In this document: positions 9,004 through 16,844 of the stretch, in pieces | Layout: each line of letters starts with the position of its first letter | How positions within the stretch are numbered: position 1 is the stretch's first letter | Assembly: GCA_000721275.1 (NCBI GenBank) | Contig: JOFO01000027.1 | Coordinates: 1-64,000, forward strand | Direction of reading: 5' to 3' | From: Microtetraspora glauca | Lineage (GTDB): Bacteria > Actinomycetota > Actinomycetes > Streptomycetales > Streptomycetaceae | DNA: 64,000 bases | Translations under genes and position numbers: made by a program | Notes under the pieces: model-generated | Databases searched by the model: none | What the model was told of the DNA's origin: nothing | Seen by the model: the letters and a program-made list of their open reading frames with translations, nothing else

Positions 9004-9288
9004 CTATATTTCGCCCGCCTCGGCCGCCCATGAGGGTGTGAGGTCGCCGGCGAGAAGGGCCTGCGGGGCGATTCCGAGGGCTGTGGCGATGGCGACAAGG
9101 TCGTCGATGTCGCAGCGGCGGACGGTGCGTTCGATGCGGGAGAGTGCGGTGAAGGTCATGGGCCGGCCCAGTGCGGTGACCCGGGCGGCGAGCTGGCGCT
9201 GGGAGTAGCCGCGGGCGGTGCGGGTGCGTTCGATGGCGTGGGCGGCGGCGTGTCCGGCGGGTCCGATGGCGAGGGGGCGTGGCGGCAT
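9004..9288 (-). CDS. XRE-family element regulator
   Basis: A 94-residue protein if started at ATG 9288; the open frame runs further upstream but without coding character. It has a classic HTH_XRE fold (TARGYSQRQLAARV, then FTALSRIERTVRRCDIDDLVAIATALGI). It probably represses excision or replication functions. A CCGGT/AACCGG dyad about 80 bp upstream of its start suggests autoregulation. Its stop is TAG, followed after only a few codons by another stop. Confidence 0.75.
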   Translation of the reverse strand: MPPRPLAIGPAGHAAAHAIERTRTARGYSQRQLAARVTALGRPMTFTALSRIERTVRRCDIDDLVAIATALGIAPQALLAGDLTPSWAAEAGEI

Positions 9289-9369
9289 GGGTGGTGTTGT
9301 AGCTTGCGCGCCGACCGGTCCGGAAGGGCATTCCTGTCTGCCGTGAGCGATGCGGACCGCGTAGAGATT

Positions 9370-9396
9370 TCCGGTGGTGATTTCGCCAACCGGGAA
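9370..9396. promoter_or_regulatory. Degenerate palindrome CCGGT/AACCGG, site B
   Basis: An imperfect dyad (TTCCGGT ... AACCGGGAA) upstream of the XRE regulator, and between it and the divergent replication gene. It resembles sites at 8973-8997 and 14595-14623. This is a plausible autoregulatory operator. Confidence 0.35.
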
Positions 9397-9614
9397 TCCG
9401 ACCCTAAAGTGACCGAACCTGCTGGCACGGCGCGTCGACGGGTTGCTCAGAATTCCTAGAAAAGTCTGGACTTCTGCGCACCAGGTGTGGCTGTGTTGGC
9501 CATGCACCCCGGCGACGCCGGATTCCCCTGCCCCCTCCTGAAAGGTGGTCGATCGCCATCGCCCGTATCCGCACCATCAAGCCCGAGGCGTTCTCGTCCG
9601 AGTCCCTCGCGGCG

Positions 9615-10445
9615 GTGTCCCTGTCCGCCGAGCGGACCTTCTTCGGGCTGCTCACCCAGGCCGACGACCAGGGCCGGTTCCGCGACCAGGCCGCCGTCAT
9701 CGCCGGCCAGCTGTGGTCGCTACGCCGCGAGCATGGGCCGGAGGCGGTCGAGGACGACCTCATCCAGCTCGACCATGCCGGGCTGATCTGCCGTTACGAG
9801 GGCGAGGACGGCAAGCGATACCTGCACATCGTCACCTTCGCCCAGCACCAGAAGATCAACCGGCCCAGCGGCGTCCGTACTCCCCCGTGCCCGCACCATG
9901 ATCTCGGGGTGCCGCGTGAGCCCTCACCGCAGATGCGGGGAGCCCTCGCGGAGAGTTCCGCGAGTCGTCCGGGAGGGCTCACGAACCCCTCCGGGAACGG
10001 CGAATCCGCAGGTCAGAGCCGATTCCGTGAGCACTCACCGCAGCCTCACGGAGGACTCCTCGAGCCCTCCGTGAGCACTCACCGTCCGGATCTAGGACCT
10101 AGGAACAGGGATCTAGGATCTACCCCGTTGGGGGGCGCAAGCGCCCCCGCGCCCGACTCGGTCTCGGCGAAGGACCTGATCGGCGAGTACGCCGCCGCGT
10201 GCCCCCATCGGCCGCCGCAGGACGTGCTCAGTCACCTCGGCCGCGGGGTGAAGAAGCTCCTCGCCGAGGGCATCTCCCCGGACCACATCCGCGCCGGCCT
10301 CGACCGCCACCGCGCCAAGGGCCTGCACCCGAGCACCCTGCCCAGCCTCGTGCACGAGGCCATGAACGCCACCCCCGCCGCCGCTGCCCACCAGCCGTGG
10401 ACCAACCCCGCCGACACCGCCGCTGCCTACGGAGGCGACCTCTGA
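9615..10445 (+). CDS. Replication initiator, phage-replisome-organizer/helix-turn-helix type
   Basis: From GTG 9615 this encodes 276 residues. Coding homology begins further upstream, at IARIRTIKPEAFSSESLAAV (frame from about 9552), the usual N-terminus of initiators in streptomycete elements. The AAAGGTGG ribosome site at 9541-9548 is followed by ATC/GCC codons with no ATG, GTG or TTG, so the true start is non-canonical or lost. The N-terminal winged-helix part (ERTFFGLLTQADDQGRFRDQ) is followed by a poorly conserved, repeat-rich linker (9914-10148) that may be the origin. A C-terminal helical domain follows. It precedes the DnaC-like loader, as in phage-type replication modules. Confidence 0.7.
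   Translation: MSLSAERTFFGLLTQADDQGRFRDQAAVIAGQLWSLRREHGPEAVEDDLIQLDHAGLICRYEGEDGKRYLHIVTFAQHQKINRPSGVRTPPCPHHDLGVPREPSPQMRGALAESSASRPGGLTNPSGNGESAGQSRFREHSPQPHGGLLEPSVSTHRPDLGPRNRDLGSTPLGGASAPAPDSVSAKDLIGEYAAACPHRPPQDVLSHLGRGVKKLLAEGISPDHIRAGLDRHRAKGLHPSTLPSLVHEAMNATPAAAAHQPWTNPADTAAAYGGDL
9914..10148. other. Candidate replication origin inside the initiator gene
   Basis: There are three copies of the palindrome GTGAGC(A/C)CTCACCG, at 9916-9929, 10027-10040 and 10071-10084; the last two sit in an identical 16-bp block. They are followed by an unusually AT-rich cluster of ATCTAGGA/CCTAGGA repeats (10089-10122). A perfect hairpin, GGGGGCGCAAGCGCCCCC, closes the region at 10131-10148. Iterons, an AT-rich zone and a hairpin in one place suggest an origin embedded in the coding sequence. 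Confidence 0.5.
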
Positions 10446-11143
10446 CCGCCACCGCCCTCACCCACGCTCCCCAGCAGCCCGCCCGTATCACCGGCCGACT
10501 CGGCGACATCCTGGCCCGGCGCGGCATCGCCCCCGACGTCGCCGCCCAGGAGCCGGCACCTGAGCCGGTCACCGCACTGGAACTGGCCGAAGGACGTATC
10601 CCCGCCCGCTACCGCCACGCCCTCGCCGACCACCCCCAGGTCACCGCCTGGGCGGACGAGATCGCCCGCTCCGGACGCCCCGGCCCCGCCGGCGCCCCGG
10701 GCATCGCGGAGGGCCCCTCGCTGCGGATCGTCGGACCGACCGGCACCGGCAAGACCCACCAGGCATACGGCGCCATCCGCACCCTGCTGGCCGCCGGGGT
10801 CCGCCTGCGCTGGGAAGCCGTCACCGCCGCCGACCTGTACGCCCGGCTGCGCCCACGCCCCGGCTTCGACAGCGAGCGCGACCTGCAGAGCCTGATGCGC
10901 TGCCCGCTGCTGCTCCTGGACGACCTCGGCGCGGCGAAGACCAGCGAGTGGACCGAGGAACTCACCTACCGGCTGATCAACCACCGGTACGAGCACCTGC
11001 GCCCCACCCTGATCACCAGCAACCTCGCCACCGACGCGCTGCGTGCGGCCCTCGGCGACCGCGTCGCCTCCCGCCTGGCCCAGATGACCGAGCGCGTCAC
11101 TCTCGACGGCCCCGACCGCCGCCGCACCAGACCCGCCGCCTGA
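10442..11143 (+). CDS. DnaC/IstB-like ATP-binding helicase loader
   Basis: An AAA+ protein of about 233 residues, read from a CTG that overlaps the initiator stop (CTGA). No ATG or GTG is available near the N-terminus. Walker A GPTGTGKT lies near residue 98 and Walker B LLLLDDLG near residue 156. A sensor-like LITSNLA and the arginine-rich box GDRVASRLAQMTERV follow. It should load the replicative helicase at the element origin, working with the upstream initiator. The CTGA junction resembles the xis-int junction in the same element. Confidence 0.75.
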   Translation: MTATALTHAPQQPARITGRLGDILARRGIAPDVAAQEPAPEPVTALELAEGRIPARYRHALADHPQVTAWADEIARSGRPGPAGAPGIAEGPSLRIVGPTGTGKTHQAYGAIRTLLAAGVRLRWEAVTAADLYARLRPRPGFDSERDLQSLMRCPLLLLDDLGAAKTSEWTEELTYRLINHRYEHLRPTLITSNLATDALRAALGDRVASRLAQMTERVTLDGPDRRRTRPAA

Positions 11144-11235
11144 CACCCGCCGCTACGCCACGGTTCCTCCCCCAGCCGTCCGGCCCCTCACCACGGACGT
11201 CTCACCACCCTGCCCTGCCCTTGGAGCGTCTCCGC

Positions 11236-12057
11236 TTGCCCACGCCTTCCCCTGCCCCGCACCGCGCCGACTGGTACGTCCTCCTCGCCGCCGGTGCCGT
11301 GATCATCGCCCTCACCGCCGTCTCTTTCTGGCTCTCCTACGCCCACCTCGCCGAGGTCGCCGGAGAACACGGCCTCGGCAACTCCCCCGCCCGCATGTGG
11401 GCCTGGCCCGCCACCCTCGACGCCTTCGTCGTCGCCGGTGAACTCCTCATGCTCCGGGCCGGTCTGCACCACAGGCCCGACTGGTGGGCCATCGCCCTCA
11501 CCGCCACCGGATCCCTCGGCTCCATCGCCCTCAACGTCGCCGGCGTCACCGGCACCCGTGATCCCGCCGACGTCCCCGTCCTCGACTACGTCGTCGCCGC
11601 CATACCCCCGACCGCAGCGCTCCTCGCCTTCGGCGTCCTCATGCGCCAGATCCACCAGCACCTCGCCTACCCGAACCGTAAGGCGCACCTTGGCCATCTT
11701 CGGGTAGCCGGACCTGCGGTGACCGAGCACCCGCGGGAAGGGGACCGTCCCCGCCCACATCCCCTCCCCGCCCCGTCCGCTGCCGAAGGCCCAAACCGCG
11801 CCACCGAGGCAGCCACTGCCGTCGAGCCCCCGGTACGTCCGCGCAAGGTCGGCCGCCCTCCGACCGGAGACCTCGACGAGTTCGTGCGAATCGTCGAGCA
11901 GATGGAGGGCGAGCAGACCCGAAAGGCCATCCGGGCAACCCTCCGCGCCGCCGGCCACACCATCAGCAACGGACGGCTCACGGAGCTTGTAAACCGCCTC
12001 GACGGAACGGTCCCCAAGGGGCCGTCCGAAACACCGAGCACCACTGACCGGAAATAA
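11236..12057 (+). CDS. DUF2637 membrane protein (SpdB-like transfer protein)
   Basis: A 273-residue protein from TTG 11236, 9 bases after a GGAG ribosome site; the frame is open upstream only as a shadow of the previous gene. Residues 10-140 hold four hydrophobic segments, of which the first is VLLAAGAVIIALTAVSFWLS. The pattern is that of DUF2637 proteins found in streptomycete plasmids and integrative elements, where they are thought to aid spreading in the mycelium. The cytoplasmic C-terminus carries a basic KVGRPPTGD segment and a helical putative DNA-binding tail. Confidence 0.75.
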   Translation: MPTPSPAPHRADWYVLLAAGAVIIALTAVSFWLSYAHLAEVAGEHGLGNSPARMWAWPATLDAFVVAGELLMLRAGLHHRPDWWAIALTATGSLGSIALNVAGVTGTRDPADVPVLDYVVAAIPPTAALLAFGVLMRQIHQHLAYPNRKAHLGHLRVAGPAVTEHPREGDRPRPHPLPAPSAAEGPNRATEAATAVEPPVRPRKVGRPPTGDLDEFVRIVEQMEGEQTRKAIRATLRAAGHTISNGRLTELVNRLDGTVPKGPSETPSTTDRK

Positions 12058-12075
12058 CCGCAGGTCAACCCCATT

Positions 12076-12112
12076 CCGGTCGGTCCGGGTTGCCCCAACC
12101 CGGACCGACCGG
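12076..12112. repeat. Perfect 17-bp inverted repeat (terminator or oriT hairpin)
   Basis: Arms CCGGTCGGTCCGGGTTG and its complement are separated by 3 bases, between the DUF2637 gene and mobC. No T-tract follows. The position directly upstream of mobilization genes makes a transfer origin possible; a terminator for the upstream gene is the alternative. Confidence 0.55.
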
Positions 12113-12208
12113 CTCGTCCCCTCCGCCTTGCCGGACAGTCTCCAGCCCCGTCGAGACGTCCACGAAGCACGGACTTTTCCTCCCGCCGCCCCACCGAAGG
12201 ATCCCCAC

Positions 12209-12853
12209 ATGGCACCCGCCCCGCAGCACCCCACCCCTGCCTCGACGATCCCGCCCCAGCCGAACGACTGGCCCGCACCGCCGCAGGTGCCCACCGGCCC
12301 TGCCCCGGGCGGAGCAAGTTGGAGGTTCGGACACTCCCCCGTCGGGGGTGCGTCCGAACCCGTCCCCGCCCCGGGGGTGGCGGGCTCCCTCCCACACCAG
12401 GGGGCGCGGGAGGACGGGTCTGCGGCCGAGGGCGGACCGCAGCCGGTGCGACGTCGCCGGGGCAAATCCCGTGTACGCGCTCGTACGCAGCGTCGCGCGC
12501 ACAGCGTCCGTCTCAGCGACGCCGAGCACGCGACCGTCGCCGCCGGAGCTGAAGCGGTCGGCATGAGCATCGCCGGCTTCCTCGCCCACAGCGGACTCGC
12601 CGCCGCCCGCGACCTCGACCGCACCGCAGCCGCCATCGCCACCCGCTAGGACACCCTGACCACCCTCTTCACGCTCCGGCGCCAGCTCGGGCACGCGAAC
12701 AACAACCTCAACCAGGCCGCCCACGCGCTCAACAGCGGCACCTACCCCGACGGCCTGGAGGACACCATCGCCGCCGTCCGCCACGCCGTCGACGCCGTCC
12801 GCCACGTCACCGCCCGCCTCACCGACCCGAACTCCGAAGGCACCGCCGCTTGA
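12209..12853 (+). pseudogene. mobC: MobC-like mobilization protein interrupted by in-frame TAG
   Basis: From ATG 12209 (GAAGGA ribosome site) the frame encodes 146 residues ending ...IATR at a TAG (12647-12649). In the same frame the coding signal continues for 67 codons to TGA 12851. That part contains the MobC hallmark LRRQLGHANNNLNQAAHALN (about 12671-12730). The N-terminal part is low-complexity, then ribbon-helix-helix-like (HSVRLSDAEHATVAAGAEAVGMSIAGFL is split over 12499-12585). The TAG falls where Glu or Gln is expected. It is either a nonsense mutation or a read-through site. The downstream relaxase start overlaps the TGA, which implies coupling to the full-length frame. Confidence 0.7.
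12325..12359. repeat. Hairpin inside mobC
   Basis: Arms GTTCGGAC and GTCCGAAC enclose a C5/G5 inner stem. It is located in the low-complexity N-terminal coding part of mobC, where protein sequence is least constrained. It may be part of a transfer origin or an RNA structure affecting mobC translation. Confidence 0.4.
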
Positions 12854-14565
12854 TACCCCGCATCCACAAGCAGGGCCGCAACACCGTCCGCCTGCTCGCC
12901 TACCTCTACGGCCCCGGCCGCCGCGAGGAACACACCGACCCCCACCTCGTCGCTTCCTTCGACGGCCTCGCCCCCGACCCCGGCCGCGACCGGAGCACCA
13001 CCATCGTCGACCTCGCCCAGCTCCCGGACGAGCCTCTGCACCTCCTCGACGGAGACGCCCGCCCCACCACCCACGTGTGGCACACCTCCGTCCGCTCCGC
13101 CCCCGGCGACCGCACTCTCACCGACGCCGAATGGGCGGACATCGCCCGCCGCGTCATCGCCGCCACCGGCATCGACCCCGGCGACGGCGCGGCCTGCCGC
13201 TGGGCAGCCGTCCGCCACGCCGACGACCACATCCACCTCATCGCCACCCTGGTCCGCGAAGACGGCCGCCGCCCCGACCACCACCGCTCCGCCAAGCGCG
13301 CCCAGACCGAATGCCGCCAGATCGAAGTCGACTACGGCCTCCACCGCGTGGCAGCCGGGGACGGCACCGCCGCCAAGCGGCCCACCAGCCCCGAACGCCA
13401 CAAAGCCGACCGCCTCGGCCGACAGCGCACGCCACGCGAGGAACTGCGCGAGGCGGTCCGCCGATCGGCGGCCGGCGCAGCCGGTGAGGAGGAATTCTTC
13501 GACCGCCTCACCTCGGCCGGTCTGCTCGTCCGGCGCCGCATCGCGCCCTCTGGCGACACCCTCGGCTACACCGTTGCCCTCCCCGGCGACCGCAACGGCA
13601 AGGGCGATCCGGTCTTCTACTCGGGCTCCAAGCTCGCCCCGGACCTCTCGCTGCCCCGGATCCGTGAACGCTGGACCACGTCCGCGGAAGCCCCCTCCCC
13701 GGAGCCGTCCCAGCCGTGGGTGACCGGGCCCGCGTCCGCACGCCGACGCGCCACCACGGCCGCCTGGCAAGCCCTGCTCGTCATCGACCAGAGCGACGAC
13801 ATTGTGATCGCCGCGCAGATCGCCGCCGCAGGGGAAGTCCTCGATGCCCTCGCCAAAACCTCCGCCGCCCACACCCGCCACGAACTCCAGGCCGCAGCAT
13901 CCTCCTTCGAACGCGCCTCCCGCTCCCACATCCACGCCGCGCGCGGCCACGATCACGCCCTGCGCCGAGCCGCCCACGACCTCGTCCACAGCGGTCCGGC
14001 CCTCGGCCGGGGCGAGGACGGCGCCACGACAGCCATGGTCATCGACATGCTGTTCTTCCTGGTCACCGCCGCCGCCCACTGGCACGCCAGGAAGCAGCAC
14101 TTCCAGCAGGCCGAAGCCGCCCACCGGGCCGCCGCGCACCTCCGCGCCGCCTATCCCGCCGCTGCCGACCACCCCATGGCCTTCCTCCACCAGCGGGGCA
14201 GCCGCCTGACCCCTGCCTGGCAACGCCATCACGTCGCCACCCTGCGCCAAGCCTTGCCCGAGCTGGCCGACCAGGTCCTCGCCGAACGCGGATGGCCCGC
14301 CCTCGCAGCCACCCTCGACGAAGTCCGGACCACCGGCCACGACCCCACCGCTCTGCTGGTGCAGGCACCCGCCCGGAGGGAGTTGGACACAGCGGCGCGC
14401 ATGAGTGACGTGCTCGTGTGGCGGCTACGACGGATGGCCGACCTTCCCGCCGATCCCCAGAACTCCCGCAGCACGCATGGACGAGGCAGCGCTGCCGCCT
14501 CCTCGCAGCAACGTGTGGCGCACCTCGACGCCAGGCCCTCGAACGACACCCGAAGGCAGCGCTGA
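12850..14565 (+). CDS. MobA/VirD2-type relaxase
   Basis: A 571-residue protein from TTG 12850, overlapping the mobC TGA. The relaxase fold is in residues 1-200. The histidine motif HADDHIHLIATLV lies near residue 119, preceded by conserved TTHVWHTSVR and followed by DHHRSAKRAQTECRQIEVDYGL. The C-terminal half is helical and alanine-rich. It would nick oriT and pilot the strand. There is no FtsK/Tra translocase or type IV secretion gene here, so the element is mobilizable rather than self-transmissible. Confidence 0.85.
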   Translation: MIPRIHKQGRNTVRLLAYLYGPGRREEHTDPHLVASFDGLAPDPGRDRSTTIVDLAQLPDEPLHLLDGDARPTTHVWHTSVRSAPGDRTLTDAEWADIARRVIAATGIDPGDGAACRWAAVRHADDHIHLIATLVREDGRRPDHHRSAKRAQTECRQIEVDYGLHRVAAGDGTAAKRPTSPERHKADRLGRQRTPREELREAVRRSAAGAAGEEEFFDRLTSAGLLVRRRIAPSGDTLGYTVALPGDRNGKGDPVFYSGSKLAPDLSLPRIRERWTTSAEAPSPEPSQPWVTGPASARRRATTAAWQALLVIDQSDDIVIAAQIAAAGEVLDALAKTSAAHTRHELQAAASSFERASRSHIHAARGHDHALRRAAHDLVHSGPALGRGEDGATTAMVIDMLFFLVTAAAHWHARKQHFQQAEAAHRAAAHLRAAYPAAADHPMAFLHQRGSRLTPAWQRHHVATLRQALPELADQVLAERGWPALAATLDEVRTTGHDPTALLVQAPARRELDTAARMSDVLVWRLRRMADLPADPQNSRSTHGRGSAAASSQQRVAHLDARPSNDTRRQR

Positions 14566-14594
14566 CCCGCGAAACGAGGCGGAAAGATAGCCCA

Positions 14595-14623
14595 GAATCG
14601 CCGGTTAGCCTAACCGGCGATTC
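14595..14623. promoter_or_regulatory. Perfect palindrome CCGGTTAG/CTAACCGG, site C
   Basis: Arms GAATCGCCGGTTAG and its complement around a single base, 30 bp after the relaxase stop and 45 bp before the next gene. This is the strongest of three CCGGTT/AACCGG dyads in the element. It is a probable operator of the XRE regulator, since a one-base loop is poor for a terminator. Confidence 0.55.
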
Positions 14624-14667
14624 TCCCAACAATTGACCTTCCGACCAACCCCCGGAAGGAATCCCGC

Positions 14668-14985
14668 ATGCCCCCGTCCGAAGCCCGCCCCGAGATCGTC
14701 GCCCTGCTCTGCGACGCGAACTTCCAGCACTTCCGCGAAACCGGCGCCTGGTCCCACCGAGACGGCCGCCCCTTCACCCCGGAGGAACGAGAAGCGGTCT
14801 TCAAGGCCACCCGTGCCGACCTCGAAGAGCTGAAGTCCCAGCACTCGCGCTACCTGAAGTACCTCCAGAAGTACGAGGAAGCACCCGAAGCCATCCAGCG
14901 TTTCCTCGCCCCGTTCATGGAACAGCTCGACGAGAAGAACCTCGGCAACGCCCACGCCCTCATGACGGAGGGCGAGCGAGCCTAG
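14668..14985 (+). CDS. Hypothetical element protein, stops at TAG inside its homology
   Basis: A 105-residue protein with a good ribosome site (GGAAGGA). It is a paralogue of the next gene; both share ALL-x-D then a HxDGRPFTxEE segment. Family function is unknown. The frame stops at TAG 14983, but 20 further in-frame codons (FDRLLRLMVEPARP...) reach TGA 15046. That extension aligns with the paralogue's C-terminus: MTEGERA-stop-FDRL against MTHEDRLEYDRL. The TAG exactly replaces a GAG Glu codon. This is the second such amber in the element. Confidence 0.65.
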   Translation: MPPSEARPEIVALLCDANFQHFRETGAWSHRDGRPFTPEEREAVFKATRADLEELKSQHSRYLKYLQKYEEAPEAIQRFLAPFMEQLDEKNLGNAHALMTEGERA

Positions 14986-15068
14986 TTCGACCGCCTGCTC
15001 AGGCTCATGGTCGAACCCGCTCGCCCCTTCACCCCGTACACCTTCTGACCAGGCACAAGGAGTTCCTC

Positions 15069-15422
15069 ATGCCCACCCCCGCATCCACGCCTCGCCCCCA
15101 CGTCATGGCCCTGCTGTTCGACACGGACTTCGACCGGCCGTGGGGCATCCGCACCTTCCGTCATCTCGACGGCCGCCCCTTCACCGACGAAGAGCAGGCA
15201 ATCGCCGATGACGCGACTCTCGAAGAATTCCAGGCCGCCGGCGTTCGTATCCACGACCCCGAAGCAGGAACCGAAGCCGAAGCAGCCGTCACCGAACTCG
15301 CCAAGTTGATCTATTCCTACGCCCTGGACCATCACATGGCCCTCGTCCAGTTCATGACCCACGAGGACAGGCTCGAATACGACCGGCTGTGCGGCATCAT
15401 CACCGCAGACGCCGGTTTTTAA
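15069..15422 (+). CDS. Hypothetical element protein, paralogue of 14668-14985
   Basis: A 117-residue acidic protein with a ribosome site (AAGGAG) and ATG at 15069. It shares the ALLFDTDF and HLDGRPFTDEE segments with the preceding gene, which indicates tandem duplication. I do not recognise the function. It is the last gene of the element on this side and is followed by a strong terminator at 15469-15500. Confidence 0.65.
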   Translation: MPTPASTPRPHVMALLFDTDFDRPWGIRTFRHLDGRPFTDEEQAIADDATLEEFQAAGVRIHDPEAGTEAEAAVTELAKLIYSYALDHHMALVQFMTHEDRLEYDRLCGIITADAGF

Positions 15423-15468
15423 CCCAAGAGAAACAGCAGAAACGGACCAGATCCCCTGCGGAAGAACC

Positions 15469-15500
15469 GGCCGGTGGCGGCGCCCTCCCCGCCACCGGCC
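15469..15500. terminator. Bidirectional hairpin terminator
   Basis: Arms GGCCGGTGGCGG and CCGCCACCGGCC with an 8-base loop, between the last element gene (+) and the convergent MFS gene (-). No attachment-site repeat could be matched between this end and 7124-7332. Confidence 0.65.
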
Positions 15501-15569
15501 GCGCTCTGTCCGGGGGGCCGGGACCCCACCCGGCCCATCCCCGGAAGCGGCCTGCCGAATCGGCCGGAG

Positions 15570-16844
15570 CTACCCCCGAGGTCGCGAGCCCTGAGTAGAG
15601 CCGGCCGGCGCCGTCTTCCGGACCGATGAACCAGTGGCAATGACGGCGGCTCCCCCGGCCAGGGCCGCCAGGACCAGGAAGAGCGCGGGGTAACCGCCGA
15701 GCGGGGCCGCGAAGAAGGCCGCGGCGAAGGGTGCCAGGGCGGAGGCCGCCATCGCGGGTGCACCGAGCAGGCCGGAGAGGTGGCTGTAGTGCCGGGCGCC
15801 CCAGCGGTCGGTGACGGCGGTGGCCTGGAGGAGGGTGAGGTTGCCGCGGACCGTGCCGGCGACGACGGAGGCTGCGACCAGGAGGCCGTACGGGCCGGGG
15901 ATGAGGGCGAGGGCAGCGGTGGTCAGGCTGCCGAGGGCGACGAAGATCACCGTGCGCGGAGTGGTGCCGGTGCGGCGGGCCAGCGGGGCGTAGAGGAGGC
16001 GTCCGAGGGTCTGCCCGGCGCCGCCGAGACCGAGGGCCCAGGCGGCCTGGGTGGTGGTGTAGCCCCGTTCGACGAGGAGGGGGACGAGCGTGATGACGGC
16101 GGCGTACATCGCGAACGCGGAGAGGGTGAAGGCCACGCCGAGGAGGACGAAGGGACGGCTGCGGACGATCGCGGCCGGTGGGTCGTCGGACGTGGTGGCC
16201 AGGGCGGTCGGTGCCGGTGGCCATGGGGCCCGGAGAGCGAGGGCGTGGGCGGGAATCGTGAGGGCCGCGAGGATCGCGGCGAGCACGAGGTAGGTGTCGC
16301 GCCAGGTCAGGTGAGTTGCGAGGGTCGCGGTGAGCGGGGCGAAGACCGTGGAGGCCAGACCGCCCGCGAGGGTGACGACCGTGAGGGCGCGGACGTGATC
16401 GGGCGCCCACCACCGGGTGAGGGCGGCGAAGGCGGGCTGGTAGAAGGTGGCCGCCATGCTGAGTCCGGCCAGGAGCCAGCCCGCGAAGAAGACGGGCAGG
16501 TTCGGGGCGAGGGCGATGACCGTCAGGCCGGTCGCTCCCGACACCGAACCCGCCGTCATGACGGCGCGGGGACCCTGCCGGTCGATGATCCGACCCACAC
16601 CGATGCCGGCGATGCCCGAGACGACCAAGGCGAGCGAGAAGGCGGCTGTGGTGAGGCTCGTGGACCAGCCGGTGGCGGCCGTGATCTGCGGGTTCAGGAC
16701 CGGGAAGGCGTAGTAGACGATCCCCCAGCCGGTGATCTGCGTGAGGCAGAGCGCGGGCAGGACGGCGCGGGGCCGCGACCGCTCCTTCGAGACGGTCACG
16801 GCCCCGTGCGGCGGGGTGTCGGGGCTGGTCACGCGCCGCAGCAT
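15570..16844 (-). CDS. MFS exporter of the arsenic island
   Basis: A 424-residue major facilitator protein with about 12 hydrophobic helices and the loop motif GRIIDRQGPRAVM near residue 85. The start overlaps the upstream flavoprotein gene by 16 bases, so both form one operon under the ArsR-type operators at 18247-18322. MFS pumps in ars operons usually export organoarsenicals or As(III) conjugates. The substrate here is unknown; a product of the neighbouring oxygenase is likely. The last 30 residues are polar and poorly conserved. Confidence 0.75.
   Translation of the reverse strand: MLRRVTSPDTPPHGAVTVSKERSRPRAVLPALCLTQITGWGIVYYAFPVLNPQITAATGWSTSLTTAAFSLALVVSGIAGIGVGRIIDRQGPRAVMTAGSVSGATGLTVIALAPNLPVFFAGWLLAGLSMAATFYQPAFAALTRWWAPDHVRALTVVTLAGGLASTVFAPLTATLATHLTWRDTYLVLAAILAALTIPAHALALRAPWPPAPTALATTSDDPPAAIVRSRPFVLLGVAFTLSAFAMYAAVITLVPLLVERGYTTTQAAWALGLGGAGQTLGRLLYAPLARRTGTTPRTVIFVALGSLTTAALALIPGPYGLLVAASVVAGTVRGNLTLLQATAVTDRWGARHYSHLSGLLGAPAMAASALAPFAAAFFAAPLGGYPALFLVLAALAGGAAVIATGSSVRKTAPAGSTQGSRPRG

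Noticed and set aside
9980..10125. CRISPR array at the short repeats in the initiator gene
   Set aside because: Repeats are too short, unevenly spaced and palindromic, lie in a coding frame and have no cas genes nearby; an origin fits better.
7124..15600. Attachment-site direct repeats or a tRNA target for the mobilizable element
   Set aside because: No matching repeat between 7124-7332 and 15423-15600 and no tRNA could be recognised by eye, so the element ends are not defined.
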